Assembly (NCBI GenBank): GCA_002436415.1
Contig: DJMA01000014.1
Location: 1 to 42,576 of the forward strand
Reading direction: 5' to 3'
Length of the DNA stretch: 42,576 bases
Source of the DNA: Bdellovibrionaceae bacterium UBA6502
GTDB lineage: Bacteria > Bdellovibrionota > Bdellovibrionia > Bdellovibrionales > UBA840
Part shown: in pieces, positions 24,782 through 32,431 of the stretch
How the letters are laid out: the number at the start of each line of letters is the position of its first letter
How positions within the stretch are numbered: the first letter of the stretch is position 1
Position numbers and translations under genes: made by a program
Notes under the pieces: generated by a model
Seen by the model: the letters and a program-made list of their open reading frames with translations, nothing else
What the model was told of the DNA's origin: nothing
The model's database searches: none

Positions 24782-25193
24782 TTGGAAAAAACTTGTAATG
24801 ATAATTCTTTGTGTGCAACTCAGTTGTTTACCTGGCTTTGCACAGCAAAACCAAAACGGTATCGAGCCTTCAGGAACTAGAAAGCAAATTGCTGGAATCG
24901 TTTTTTCGGGCTTAGCCGGAGCTGTTTTGGGATTAAGTACTTTAAGTTTTTATGGTCGACCGCAGGATCGTTTATCAAACATTGCTGTTGGTTTCGCACT
25001 TGGTATAATTGCGGGCTCTGTATTTATAACCTATGGCGCAACCACCAACCCAGATAAGTTTTATGGAAGAGAACTAAGTGCTGCTTATGACAATGAGAAA
25101 CTTTTGTTTTCTGATTTAGAAATGAGAGCGATGCAAATGCAAAAAACGCCCAAGCTAGAGCTGAGCGTTCCATTGTTAAACTATCAATTTTAA
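24762..25193 (+). CDS. Small exported/membrane protein, unknown (143 aa)
   Basis: I do not recognise this protein. It begins with a signal peptide-like segment (KKLVMIILCVQLSCLPGFA, ending with a possible AxA-like cleavage) followed by two hydrophobic Gly-rich helices (IAGIVFSGLAGAVLGLSTLSFYG and IAVGFALGIIAGSVFITYG) that form a hairpin in the membrane. The soluble tail (85-143) is charged and helical. ATG at 24762 has AGGA 9 bases upstream; ATG at 24771 is an alternative. The Gly-rich helix pair is reminiscent of small membrane-assembly proteins. Its 3' end contains the terminator of pilT on the opposite strand. Confidence 0.72.
   Translation: MEMMKINWKKLVMIILCVQLSCLPGFAQQNQNGIEPSGTRKQIAGIVFSGLAGAVLGLSTLSFYGRPQDRLSNIAVGFALGIIAGSVFITYGATTNPDKFYGRELSAAYDNEKLLFSDLEMRAMQMQKTPKLELSVPLLNYQF
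25141..25169 (-). terminator. pilT terminator nested in the end of the small membrane-protein gene
   Basis: On the minus strand AACGC, then AGCT-CT-AGCT, then GCGTT form a stem, followed by six T residues. It lies about 25-55 bases past the pilT stop and inside the last codons of the opposite-strand gene. Confidence 0.7.
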
Positions 25194-25194
25194 T

Positions 25195-26340
25195 CTATCC
25201 GTTTTTCTTCAAACGATTTGCAATACTACTTAGACCCAATTTCTTGTCGTCAGCTGAAATGGTAGGTTTGTTCAATGGATCTGGTCGAGAAGGTGCCTCA
25301 GGGGTTTCTTCTTTTTTACCTAAAAATGCATTCCCAGTTTCTAAAGAAATTTTTCCACTTCTAACTAAGTCTCTGATGTTATTTTCAAAGGTAATCATTC
25401 CTTTTCCAGAACTCGTTTGCATAATGGAAGGAATTTGGAAAGTTTTTCCCTCACGAATCAAGTTACCCACAGCGTGTGTATTTACTAATATTTCAATGGC
25501 AGCACATCTACCTTTACCATCTGCAGTAGGTAGTAAGCCCTGCGCAACCACGGCTTTTAAACTCTCTGAAAGCATCACACGAATTTGCGCTTGTTGCTCT
25601 TGTGGAAACACATCGATAATACGATCCACAGTCTTTGCTGCATTGTTGGTGTGAAGAGTTCCAAAAACTAGGTGACCAGTTTCTGCTGCGGTCATTGCCA
25701 AAGAGATGGTTTCAAGGTCACGCATCTCACCAACTAAAATAATGTCAGGATCTTCACGAAGTGCCGCCTTAAGGGCATTGGCAAAAGACTTGGTGTGTGA
25801 TCCTACTTCCCTTTGGTTTACTAGGGATTTTTGGTTTTCATGCACAAATTCCACAGGGTCTTCCACAGTCAATATGTGGGCAGATTCATTTTTGTTAATA
25901 TAGTCAATCATGGCTGCTAGTGTTGTTGATTTACCGGAACCAGTTGGTCCTGTAACAACGATTAGGCCTTTATGTTCTTTTGTAAGATTTAAAATTTGCG
26001 GAGGAAGACCGAGTTTTTCAGCGCTTAAAATTTCAACGGGAATTGTTCTAAAAACCGCTCCAAGCCCTTTTCGTTGCATAAAAATATTCACACGAAAGCG
26101 GCCTACTCCTTCAAGAGAGTAAGCACAATCTAATTCCCAATCGCGAACGAATTCCTTTTTCTGTTTTTCCGTTAAAATTTCAAATAATAGGGATTGAGTT
26201 TCTTGCGGTGTTAGAATGCTATCACCAAGTGGAGTCATTTTTCCATGGAGACGCAATAGTGGTTTTGCACCTGTTGTTAAGTGTAAATCCGATGCACCTA
26301 ACTCTACCATTTTTTGAAATAATTGATCAATTTTAGCCAT
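25195..26340 (-). CDS. pilT: Type IV pilus retraction ATPase PilT
   Basis: Hexameric cytoplasmic ATPase that retracts type IV pili, giving twitching motility and, in predatory bacteria, helping attach to or enter prey. Walker A GPTGSGKS is at 131-138, followed by the Asp box and Walker B (DIILVGEMRDLET) and the His box (TGHLVFGTLHTN). The AIRNLIRE region appears as NLIREGKTFQIPS, which is characteristic of PilT rather than PilB. No N-terminal PilB extension is present and 381 aa is normal. It starts 149 bases from rng on the other strand and has a good promoter candidate. The C-terminal 40 residues are Pro- and Ser-rich and poorly conserved. Confidence 0.94.
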   Translation of the reverse strand: MAKIDQLFQKMVELGASDLHLTTGAKPLLRLHGKMTPLGDSILTPQETQSLLFEILTEKQKKEFVRDWELDCAYSLEGVGRFRVNIFMQRKGLGAVFRTIPVEILSAEKLGLPPQILNLTKEHKGLIVVTGPTGSGKSTTLAAMIDYINKNESAHILTVEDPVEFVHENQKSLVNQREVGSHTKSFANALKAALREDPDIILVGEMRDLETISLAMTAAETGHLVFGTLHTNNAAKTVDRIIDVFPQEQQAQIRVMLSESLKAVVAQGLLPTADGKGRCAAIEILVNTHAVGNLIREGKTFQIPSIMQTSSGKGMITFENNIRDLVRSGKISLETGNAFLGKKEETPEAPSRPDPLNKPTISADDKKLGLSSIANRLKKNG

Positions 26341-26422
26341 GCGGAACCCTTTTCCTAGGTCTTATATCCATATTCGTTTACAGTCACTTTATCGGCTAAA
26401 AGCCTCTTCTATTGAGTGTTAA

Positions 26423-26451
26423 ATTATAGTTAATCCTTTTATTGCCGTTAA
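26423..26451 (-). promoter_or_regulatory. Probable pilT promoter
   Basis: On the minus strand TTAACG (4 of 6), a 17-base spacer and a perfect TATAAT. Transcription would start about 75 bases before the pilT ATG. A promoter for rng must lie in the same 149-base gap but I cannot place it. Confidence 0.5.
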
Positions 26452-26489
26452 ACTTTGAAAATAGTAAAAAGGTCGAGTCGAGGTAAACA

Positions 26490-27995
26490 GTGAAATCAAA
26501 ATTATTAGTCAGCGTGAGACCGATTGCAACAAGAGTTGCCTATGTAGAAAACGGTGAACTTCGGGACTTTCGTGTAGAGAAAAAGGGTGAACATAAATCT
26601 TTGGTTGGTTCCGTTTTTAAGGGACGAGTATCAAGAGTTCTTCCTGGAATGCAGGCCGCTTTTGTTGAAATCGGTTTGGATCGAGCTGGCTTTCTATATG
26701 TTGGTGACGTTCGCGTGGATATTGACAGTGGAACTCCTGTTATTGTCACCGAAGAAAATGAAGAAAGTAAGCAATACGAAAAAACCGAACTAGAAGAAAA
26801 AACTCCTATTCAAGATTTGTTAACAGAAGGCCAGCACATTTTGGTGCAAATCGCGAAAGACCCTTTAGGTACAAAAGGCGCACGAATATCTACACACGTT
26901 TCTTTACCTGGTAGATATGTTGTATATATGCCAACGGTAAATCATGTTGGGATCTCTCGTAGAATTGAAGATGAACAAGAGCGAGATCGCCTAAAAGACT
27001 TAATTGATCAGTATCGACCAGAAAGAGGTGGCTTTATTGTAAGAACCGCTGCCGAAGGCGCACCTGCTGTGGCAATAAAAGCTGATATCGAATATTTAAC
27101 CAGGTTATATACCAAAATATATGACGACTATAAAAACAGAAAAAATGTAGGCTTGGTACATAGTGAGCTTGATATGGATTTACGAGCCGTTCGTGACTTA
27201 GCTTCGGAAAAAATTGACGAAGTGGTAGTGGACGAAGAGGAAGTTCACACAAAGATCCAAGACTTTGCCAAACAGTTTATTCCTCACTTAGAAAATAAAA
27301 TCAAACTCTACGAAGAAGATGAAGGTTTATTTGATAAGTATGAAATTGATCTAGAAATTTCGAGAAGTTTAGGACGTAAGGTTTGGCTTAAGTCAGGTGG
27401 CTATATCATTTTTGATGAAGCAGAAGCTTTAGTAGCTATTGATGTAAATACTGGAAGCTATACAGGTAAAAAAGACTTAGAAGATACAATTTTAAAAACA
27501 AATTTAGAGGCAGTAAAAGAAATCGCACAACAACTTCGTATTAGAAACTGTGGCGGTATCATTGTTATCGATTTAATCGACATGGAAAAAGAAATAAATC
27601 GTGAGATGGTAATGGCTGCTTTACAAGAAGAACTTTCATTCGATAAAGCCAGAACCAATATTACTCAAATTTCTGAACTGGGTCTCATTGAAATGACCAG
27701 AAAAAGAATTCGCCCAAGCTTGGTGAAAACCCTTTGTCAGCCTTGTAGTTATTGCGATGGGAAAGGTTATATCAAAACTCCTTCTACCGTGGCGGCAGAA
27801 ATTTTTAGAGAACTAGAGAGAGAAGGGATTGACGCTAAAAAACTAAGTACAACCATCTTAGTGAACGAAGCGGTTGCCGATTGGGTTTATGAGGAAGGTT
27901 CTGATATGCTAGAATACATGGAACAAAAAATTAAAAGAAACCTAATCTTTGAAGTGGAAAAGCGCTTTCACGTTGAAGAATATAGAGTGGAGTAA
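26490..27995 (+). CDS. rng: Ribonuclease G/E family protein
   Basis: Endoribonuclease of the RNase E/G family that processes rRNA and mRNA. The N-terminal S1 domain is present (VFKGRVSRVLPGMQAAFVEIG), and the catalytic DNase I-like part has both Mg-binding Asp residues, in LVAIDVNTG and IIVIDLIDME. The Zn-link motif CSYCDGKG joins subunits. At 501 aa and without the long C-terminal scaffold of RNase E it is of RNase G size. The start is a GTG with GAGG 7 bases upstream. In many proteobacteria rng/rne is directly followed by rplU-rpmA-obg; here about 4.4 kb of other genes lies between them. Confidence 0.93.
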   Translation: MKSKLLVSVRPIATRVAYVENGELRDFRVEKKGEHKSLVGSVFKGRVSRVLPGMQAAFVEIGLDRAGFLYVGDVRVDIDSGTPVIVTEENEESKQYEKTELEEKTPIQDLLTEGQHILVQIAKDPLGTKGARISTHVSLPGRYVVYMPTVNHVGISRRIEDEQERDRLKDLIDQYRPERGGFIVRTAAEGAPAVAIKADIEYLTRLYTKIYDDYKNRKNVGLVHSELDMDLRAVRDLASEKIDEVVVDEEEVHTKIQDFAKQFIPHLENKIKLYEEDEGLFDKYEIDLEISRSLGRKVWLKSGGYIIFDEAEALVAIDVNTGSYTGKKDLEDTILKTNLEAVKEIAQQLRIRNCGGIIVIDLIDMEKEINREMVMAALQEELSFDKARTNITQISELGLIEMTRKRIRPSLVKTLCQPCSYCDGKGYIKTPSTVAAEIFRELEREGIDAKKLSTTILVNEAVADWVYEEGSDMLEYMEQKIKRNLIFEVEKRFHVEEYRVE

Positions 27996-28443
27996 ATGTT
28001 TTACGAAGCTCTTCAAATACCATGTAAAACTGTCTACTCACTCCTTCAATGATCTTTTATAATATTTATCTAGGCCGCCTCAAAGCTGTCTGTATAAAAA
28101 GCCTAGCCAATTAGGGTTTTTGCCAAAAGGCTTCTAGGCTTAGTGGCTAGATTCAGTAAGCTTTCTTGAAGAGAGTAATAAGATAAAGAATATTAAACAC
28201 TTAGAGCTCAAGACTGAACGTAGATTACTTTTGGACATAGACCAAACTAAGAAAAATTTATTCCTTTGTGATTGTCATATAAAACAAGCTTTTCACTCAA
28301 AAAGATAGAGATCTAAAAAAACAGTAAAACGAGCCTATTAAAGCTAAGAGTAAGTATAAAATTTTTAAAAGAGTTTTTATTTCATGCGATAAAATCAATG
28401 CCTTGCTAAGTTTTCTTTGGAAATCGAATTCGGGGAAAATTAA
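27996..28443. other. Gap of 448 bases after rng, with competing inverted repeats
   Basis: No gene is seen. The most structured part is 28070-28150. AAGCCTAG (28099-28106) pairs with CTAGGCTT (28134-28141), while the overlapping CTAGCCA (28103-28109) can pair instead with TGGCTAG (28144-28150); the two pairings exclude each other. A third CTAGGC lies at 28070-28075. In the minus direction the first stem would be followed by TTTTTA. The rest is AT-rich. The downstream gene has a GGGGA site 7 bases before its ATG. Confidence 0.45.
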
Positions 28444-30309
28444 ATGGCTAGGCAAGACTCAAAAATCGCAAGATTTTATGTGCTGATTAACTCAGTGCTT
28501 GTCTTCCTTTTATTCGCCCTAGATGTATATTCCATGGAGGAAACTCCCTGTAAAACAAGCGCACAGCTAATTTACAAAGATAAAGAGGCAAACGAGGCAC
28601 TGCAAAAGTTAAGTACGCTCTATAACAAGGTAAAAAAATTAGGCTATGTTTCTGAAAGTGATGTCTTGCGCGATCAATTTTATAGAAGTTTAACTAAGTT
28701 TCTTGAAAAATATAATGAACACAGTCTGAGAGAAATTAGTGTTTATTTAAACCGTAATTTTAATTCATCCACTTTAAAGTCAAGCAACAAAAGCCTTAAA
28801 GCCCCTAGTAAAACGACCACAGAGTTTTATGAAGACGCTGTGGTAGAACTTCCTGAAAACGAAAGCTACCTAATGAAAATACCTAAGCTCGATTTTGTAA
28901 TTCGAGCTTCTAGTGAAAATTCAAATAAATCAGTTGTCTATCATGAATCTAAGAAAACGGATCTAGAACTTGAATTCACAAAGATGCAAGCTTCCTCTAA
29001 GCCAGTCCTCTTAACAGATGCTTTTTTCTTTTTTTCAGAAGAATCTAGTCTTGGGTACTTGGTTTACAGGCTTGGAAAAAAACTTTACAAACTTGAGCAT
29101 AAGTTAAATCCTTCCTACAAAATTTTGTTCCAATCCAATGAGCGTTTAACAATCCTAAGCGCAGAGAATAAGCTACTTGATTTTAAGCGTACAAAAATGA
29201 AGACATGGAATCTTACAGAAAAGCATTTAAATCTCGGCGGTAAAGGCAGGGAATTAAAAAGCTTAGATGTAGAGTTTATGGCTAACAAAACTGGATTGCT
29301 ACACTATAAAGAAGAAGGAATAAAAACAACTAAGAAAACAGCTATGTTCAGCTTAGGTACTAATGGCTTTGAAATATTTGACTCAGTATGGATTGAAGCC
29401 ACTGAATTACATGGCAAGTTTTTATTTATGAGCTCAGGCTTTGTAAATGAAACAGAGGTACAAAACTCTAGTTTAAAAAAGAAAACACAAAAGCTAATTT
29501 TTGAAAGCAAAGATGGCCAGTGGATAAAACACAAGCTCCCTGCTGAAAGCATCCCTGATACCATCGTCGCAAGTGTAGCCTTAGACAAGAATAATCTAAT
29601 CGTATTAGATCAAGAATCTAGACTTTTTCATTACGCGGTAGAAAATTCAAAATTACATCTAGTTAGTCTCAGTGAAAAGCTTTTTAGCTCTATTAAAAAA
29701 ATAAGCGAAGAATTGTATTTACTGTCAGACAATAACTCTAAACAATATTTTTTAAGCTTAAAGGAGAAGGCTCTCAAAATAGATGAGGCGAAGGAAGATT
29801 ATTCTAAAGCTACATTCACCCCGTTAGACTCTCGCTTTATTTTGGCGAATTTTGAAGGGGAAAGGCTTTCTTTATTAAAAATTTCGCAGAAGCAAATATT
29901 AGAAGAGGTTTTTAAGCTACCGGAACAATATCTAAACCAAGCTTTCTCTGCTCAGGTACTACTAGATCGCTGGGTTTTATTTTTAAAACCAACTGGGGAA
30001 GCAGTTTATCTTTTTGATTTAAAAGAAGAGTCTAAGGGACTACAAATTTTAAAAGGTGATATGCATTTGTTTGAGCCGATTGAAGGAGGAGGGGGAGCTT
30101 ATTTTGTAGCCATTGGTAAAAAACAGGGGCAGTCGAGCTTATTCCATTTCACTGACAGTGGGGTTTATAAATTCGACTTCGACGAGAATAATTTCGATAA
30201 TGGACAAAGTCGTACCTACACCTATTTATTGAGCCCAGAGGGTGTAGAGTTTAAAGGAAAATATATTCTAAAGAGAGATGACAGCCGTTTTGAAAAAGAG
30301 TTTCAATGA
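28444..30309 (+). CDS. Exported protein of unknown function (621 aa)
   Basis: I do not recognise this protein. Residues 1-30 form a Sec signal peptide (basic N-terminus, VLINSVLVFLLFALDVYS). A helical, charged segment follows (about 30-110, including EANEALQKLSTLYNKVKK), and the rest is rich in beta-strand-like repeats such as SLGYLVYRLGKKLYKLEHK and LIVLDQESRLFHYAVENSKLHLVSL. This alternation of short strands, polar turns and aromatic positions suggests a beta-propeller-like fold, but I find no WD40 or kelch consensus. The only mature cysteine is in ETPCKTS. The gene is in the block that separates rng from rplU and so is likely lineage-specific. Function unknown; a periplasmic or surface location is inferred. 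Confidence 0.75.
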   Translation: MARQDSKIARFYVLINSVLVFLLFALDVYSMEETPCKTSAQLIYKDKEANEALQKLSTLYNKVKKLGYVSESDVLRDQFYRSLTKFLEKYNEHSLREISVYLNRNFNSSTLKSSNKSLKAPSKTTTEFYEDAVVELPENESYLMKIPKLDFVIRASSENSNKSVVYHESKKTDLELEFTKMQASSKPVLLTDAFFFFSEESSLGYLVYRLGKKLYKLEHKLNPSYKILFQSNERLTILSAENKLLDFKRTKMKTWNLTEKHLNLGGKGRELKSLDVEFMANKTGLLHYKEEGIKTTKKTAMFSLGTNGFEIFDSVWIEATELHGKFLFMSSGFVNETEVQNSSLKKKTQKLIFESKDGQWIKHKLPAESIPDTIVASVALDKNNLIVLDQESRLFHYAVENSKLHLVSLSEKLFSSIKKISEELYLLSDNNSKQYFLSLKEKALKIDEAKEDYSKATFTPLDSRFILANFEGERLSLLKISQKQILEEVFKLPEQYLNQAFSAQVLLDRWVLFLKPTGEAVYLFDLKEESKGLQILKGDMHLFEPIEGGGGAYFVAIGKKQGQSSLFHFTDSGVYKFDFDENNFDNGQSRTYTYLLSPEGVEFKGKYILKRDDSRFEKEFQ

Positions 30310-30354
30310 AGGCTCTTAAGCTAAAATAAAGGATTACTAGCATAGGCCATATGA

Positions 30355-30735
30355 ACTTTTGTCATTGGAAACCGGTCAAAGTTAAATCAATGCATTATGA
30401 ACCTAATGAGCAATGCCTCAGACTCATTAGAAGGTCGTGATAATAAAATTATAAAACTAAGTCTTACTGAAACTCTAGGTAAAGTTAGAATTGGAGTAAC
30501 GGATAATGGGATAGGGATAAAAGAGGAAGATAAGCCAAATATTTTAGAAGCCTTTTTTACTACGAAGCCAGTAGGAAAGGGCACTGGTTTAGGTTTAAGT
30601 ATCACAAGCAAATTGGTAAAAGAGAATGATGGGCGTCTATTTTTTGAAAGTGTTTATGGTAAAGGAACTTGCTTTTATATCGAATTACTAATCTCTAAAT
30701 CGATGCCAACTGGTGAGTTTATAGAATCAGCCTGA
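30355..30735 (+). pseudogene. Remnant of a sensor histidine kinase (ATP-binding domain only)
   Basis: The reading frame encodes a near-complete HATPase_c domain: N box NLMSNASDSLEG, G1 box VTDNGIGI, F box AFFTTKP and G2 box GKGTGLGLSI, ending normally at a stop. The likeness to histidine kinases continues upstream of the first ATG (30397) through VIGNRSKLNQCIM, matching the usual V-x-G-N-x-x-x-L-x-Q-x-x-x-N-L pattern, and breaks at a TGA at 30352. No histidine-containing dimerisation domain, sensor or partner response regulator is present. This is best read as a 5'-truncated, decayed gene. A stand-alone ATPase starting at 30397 is possible but would lose part of the N-terminal strand and helix. 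Confidence 0.82.
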
Positions 30736-30749
30736 TTCCTAAAAGCGCC

Positions 30750-30793
30750 CAGGCCAAGGCCTGTCAAAAGCTTAGACAGGCGGGTAAGCTTTT
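30750..30793 (+). promoter_or_regulatory. Set of overlapping inverted repeats before the exported J-domain gene
   Basis: Three pairings share bases: CAGGCC-AA-GGCCTG (30750-30763), GCCTGTC with GACAGGC (30759-30765 and 30775-30781) and AAAAGCTT with AAGCTTTT (30766-30773 and 30786-30793). They cannot all form together. The last stem ends in TTTT and may be a terminator for upstream transcripts; the switch-like overlap may also be regulatory. Confidence 0.45.
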
Positions 30794-30847
30794 CAGGTCT
30801 ATACCAATTTCTACAATGCATTTTGAATTTATGTTAAAATCCCTGTC

Positions 30848-31963
30848 ATGAGCATTACTTCCAAGCTGAGAACTATTCTGGTTATATTTCTGATTTTCTG
30901 GGGTTCTCCTTCCGTTAGCATGACGGACAAAGAGGCTATGGAACTTCTTGGTACTGATAATGTTAATGAGATTAGCTTAAAAAAAGCCTATAGAAGGGCT
31001 AGTAGCAAATACCATCCAGATAAGATCCAAGCAAAATACGCTAAAGAATTAAGTCCTGAAGAATTGGCTCGGGAACTAGCACTTGCCAATGAAAACATGC
31101 AAAAAGTAATTGAGGCCTACGACCTCCTTAGTGGAAAGGCAGTAACTACAGAAAGCGCGGGACAGTCAGAGCCTCGTTATGAAAAAAGCTATACTGCTCA
31201 GGATGAAGTATTTGTTGGAACAGAGGATTATTTTAAGCAAGCTCGAAATAAAGCAAAGCTTCTATACCCTGATTTACAAAAATATTTAGAAGCAGACCCA
31301 AATCTTGGGGCAAGCTTGGCAAGACTGTACCCCTTTGCTTCGAAATATAAAGTGGTGGGCTTACTGGCTAGTTTGATATTAGAAACAGCCACTTTTTCTT
31401 ATGCTCCAGGGCTGTCGTTAAGCGCTTACTTCGGAGCAATGGCCGCTAAAGATAATTTAGCTGTTAAACAACAAAGGGCAGAGTTAAACTCAAAAATATT
31501 TTCTTTAATGAATCCCCACACCAACTCTGACAATGAATATCAAAGATTGGTAAAGGCTTTAAAGGCTTATGATCAAATTGAAGTAGCCTTATCTTTAGCG
31601 GAAACAATTTCGGATAAAAATTATTCGGACATAGGGCGCATGGCTGCGCTTGCTAGTATTATTGAAAAATCTCCGGAGCTTGGAGCAGCCTTTTTGTATC
31701 GAGTCTTTCAAGGTTCAAGAATATTGCGAGTAAGCAAACACTCAGTGATTCATGAATACCTGATTAGTAGAAAATCTTGGGATAAAGAGTTTAAGCTTTT
31801 AAAGCTTGCATATATGCAAGCCGAATCCCCTTACTTCAATCAGCACATTAAGAGTCAGATTTATTCTCTTCAACAAGACGCCACTAAGTGGACTGCGTTG
31901 CAAAAGCTAAGGCTTAGATACAAGTATAGTCTTTCTTCTTGTAAGTTTTCTTCTGCTAAGTAA
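30848..31963 (+). CDS. Exported J-domain protein with unknown C-terminal region
   Basis: Residues 1-24 look like a signal peptide or membrane anchor (basic start, hydrophobic LRTILVIFLIFWG, then SPSVS). A J domain follows at 25-95: helix I TDKEAMELLG, helix II with SLKKAYRRASSKYHPDK (HPD at 56-58), and helix III in LANENMQKVIEAYDLLSG. The insertion after HPD is longer than in DnaJ. The remaining 275 residues are mostly helical and unfamiliar, with a hydrophobic Ala/Gly-rich segment (about 170-205). No ribosome site is seen before the ATG, so the exact start is uncertain, but the hydrophobic N-terminus is read from the first ATG. If exported, the J domain would lie outside the cytoplasm, away from DnaK, which is unusual. 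Confidence 0.8.
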   Translation: MSITSKLRTILVIFLIFWGSPSVSMTDKEAMELLGTDNVNEISLKKAYRRASSKYHPDKIQAKYAKELSPEELARELALANENMQKVIEAYDLLSGKAVTTESAGQSEPRYEKSYTAQDEVFVGTEDYFKQARNKAKLLYPDLQKYLEADPNLGASLARLYPFASKYKVVGLLASLILETATFSYAPGLSLSAYFGAMAAKDNLAVKQQRAELNSKIFSLMNPHTNSDNEYQRLVKALKAYDQIEVALSLAETISDKNYSDIGRMAALASIIEKSPELGAAFLYRVFQGSRILRVSKHSVIHEYLISRKSWDKEFKLLKLAYMQAESPYFNQHIKSQIYSLQQDATKWTALQKLRLRYKYSLSSCKFSSAK

Positions 31964-32152
31964 TTATTTTTTTCTAAATCCAAGCCATTCAATTACGGAT
32001 GCATAAGTAGAAAAGCGTTTAAACTTTTTCTCGTTTTCCTGAGTGTTTGAGTCATTCTTAGAAATAAGGTTCACAATAGATTCAAAATGAAATGTGTTTA
32101 AGCTCTCCTTGCTGGCTCTTAAGTGTAAAAAACTTTCTGCTTCTTTTTTCAT
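31964..32152 (-). CDS. Possible small protein (62 aa), unknown
   Basis: An open frame of 62 codons begins MKKEAESFLHLRAS and ends FEWLGFRKK-like (VIEWLGFRKK). A GAGG site lies only 2 bases before the ATG, which is close. The frame converges on the exported J-domain gene, with the two stops next to each other. It is plausible as a small soluble helical protein, but no family is recognised and it may be chance. Confidence 0.35.
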   Translation of the reverse strand: MKKEAESFLHLRASKESLNTFHFESIVNLISKNDSNTQENEKKFKRFSTYASVIEWLGFRKK

Positions 32153-32286
32153 GGCCTCAAATGCATTAAAAAGCTTAAGAAACCAGTATTTAATGTAATT
32201 TCAGCTACTTAGAGACTTTTTGCTTGTTTCAACAAACTCAATTTTATGCTCGCTTTCGTCAGATAAATTGCTGATTTTATTGACAT

Positions 32287-32412
32287 AGGTAAGCGATCAT
32301 GGCAAAACCTAGCTTCAAAATTGGTCAGGGTTGGTCGATCGCCCATTGAGGCAGATCCCGTAAGAGTGCAAAAGCGTTCACCTAGAGACCCCAAACCCCA
32401 AAGAAATTTGGG
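32287..32412 (+). promoter_or_regulatory. Structured leader before rplU
   Basis: GCGATC (32293-32298) pairs with GATCGC (32337-32342), and inside it AACC (32306-32309) pairs with GGTT (32329-32332), giving a nested stem. Further down CCCAAA-GAAA-TTTGGG (32397-32412) is a 6-bp stem with a GAAA loop, 19 bases before the rplU ATG. Leaders of ribosomal-protein operons are often autoregulated by the encoded protein, so feedback by L21 is a reasonable inference. I cannot match it to a named Rfam family. Confidence 0.45.
32299..32349 (+). CDS. Possible 16-codon leader peptide upstream of rplU
   Basis: ATG at 32299 opens a 16-codon frame MAKPSFKIGQGWSIAH, closed by TGA. AGG lies 9 bases before the ATG, a usable spacing. 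The frame lies within the nested stem of the rplU leader, so its translation could affect folding. No homology is known. Confidence 0.25.
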   Translation: MAKPSFKIGQGWSIAH

Positions 32413-32431
32413 CAGATAGAGAGGCTTACAT

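Noticed and set aside
28099..28141. Terminator of rng
   Set aside because: The stem is not followed by a T-run on the plus strand and has a 27-base loop, so it is listed as an undefined structured region.
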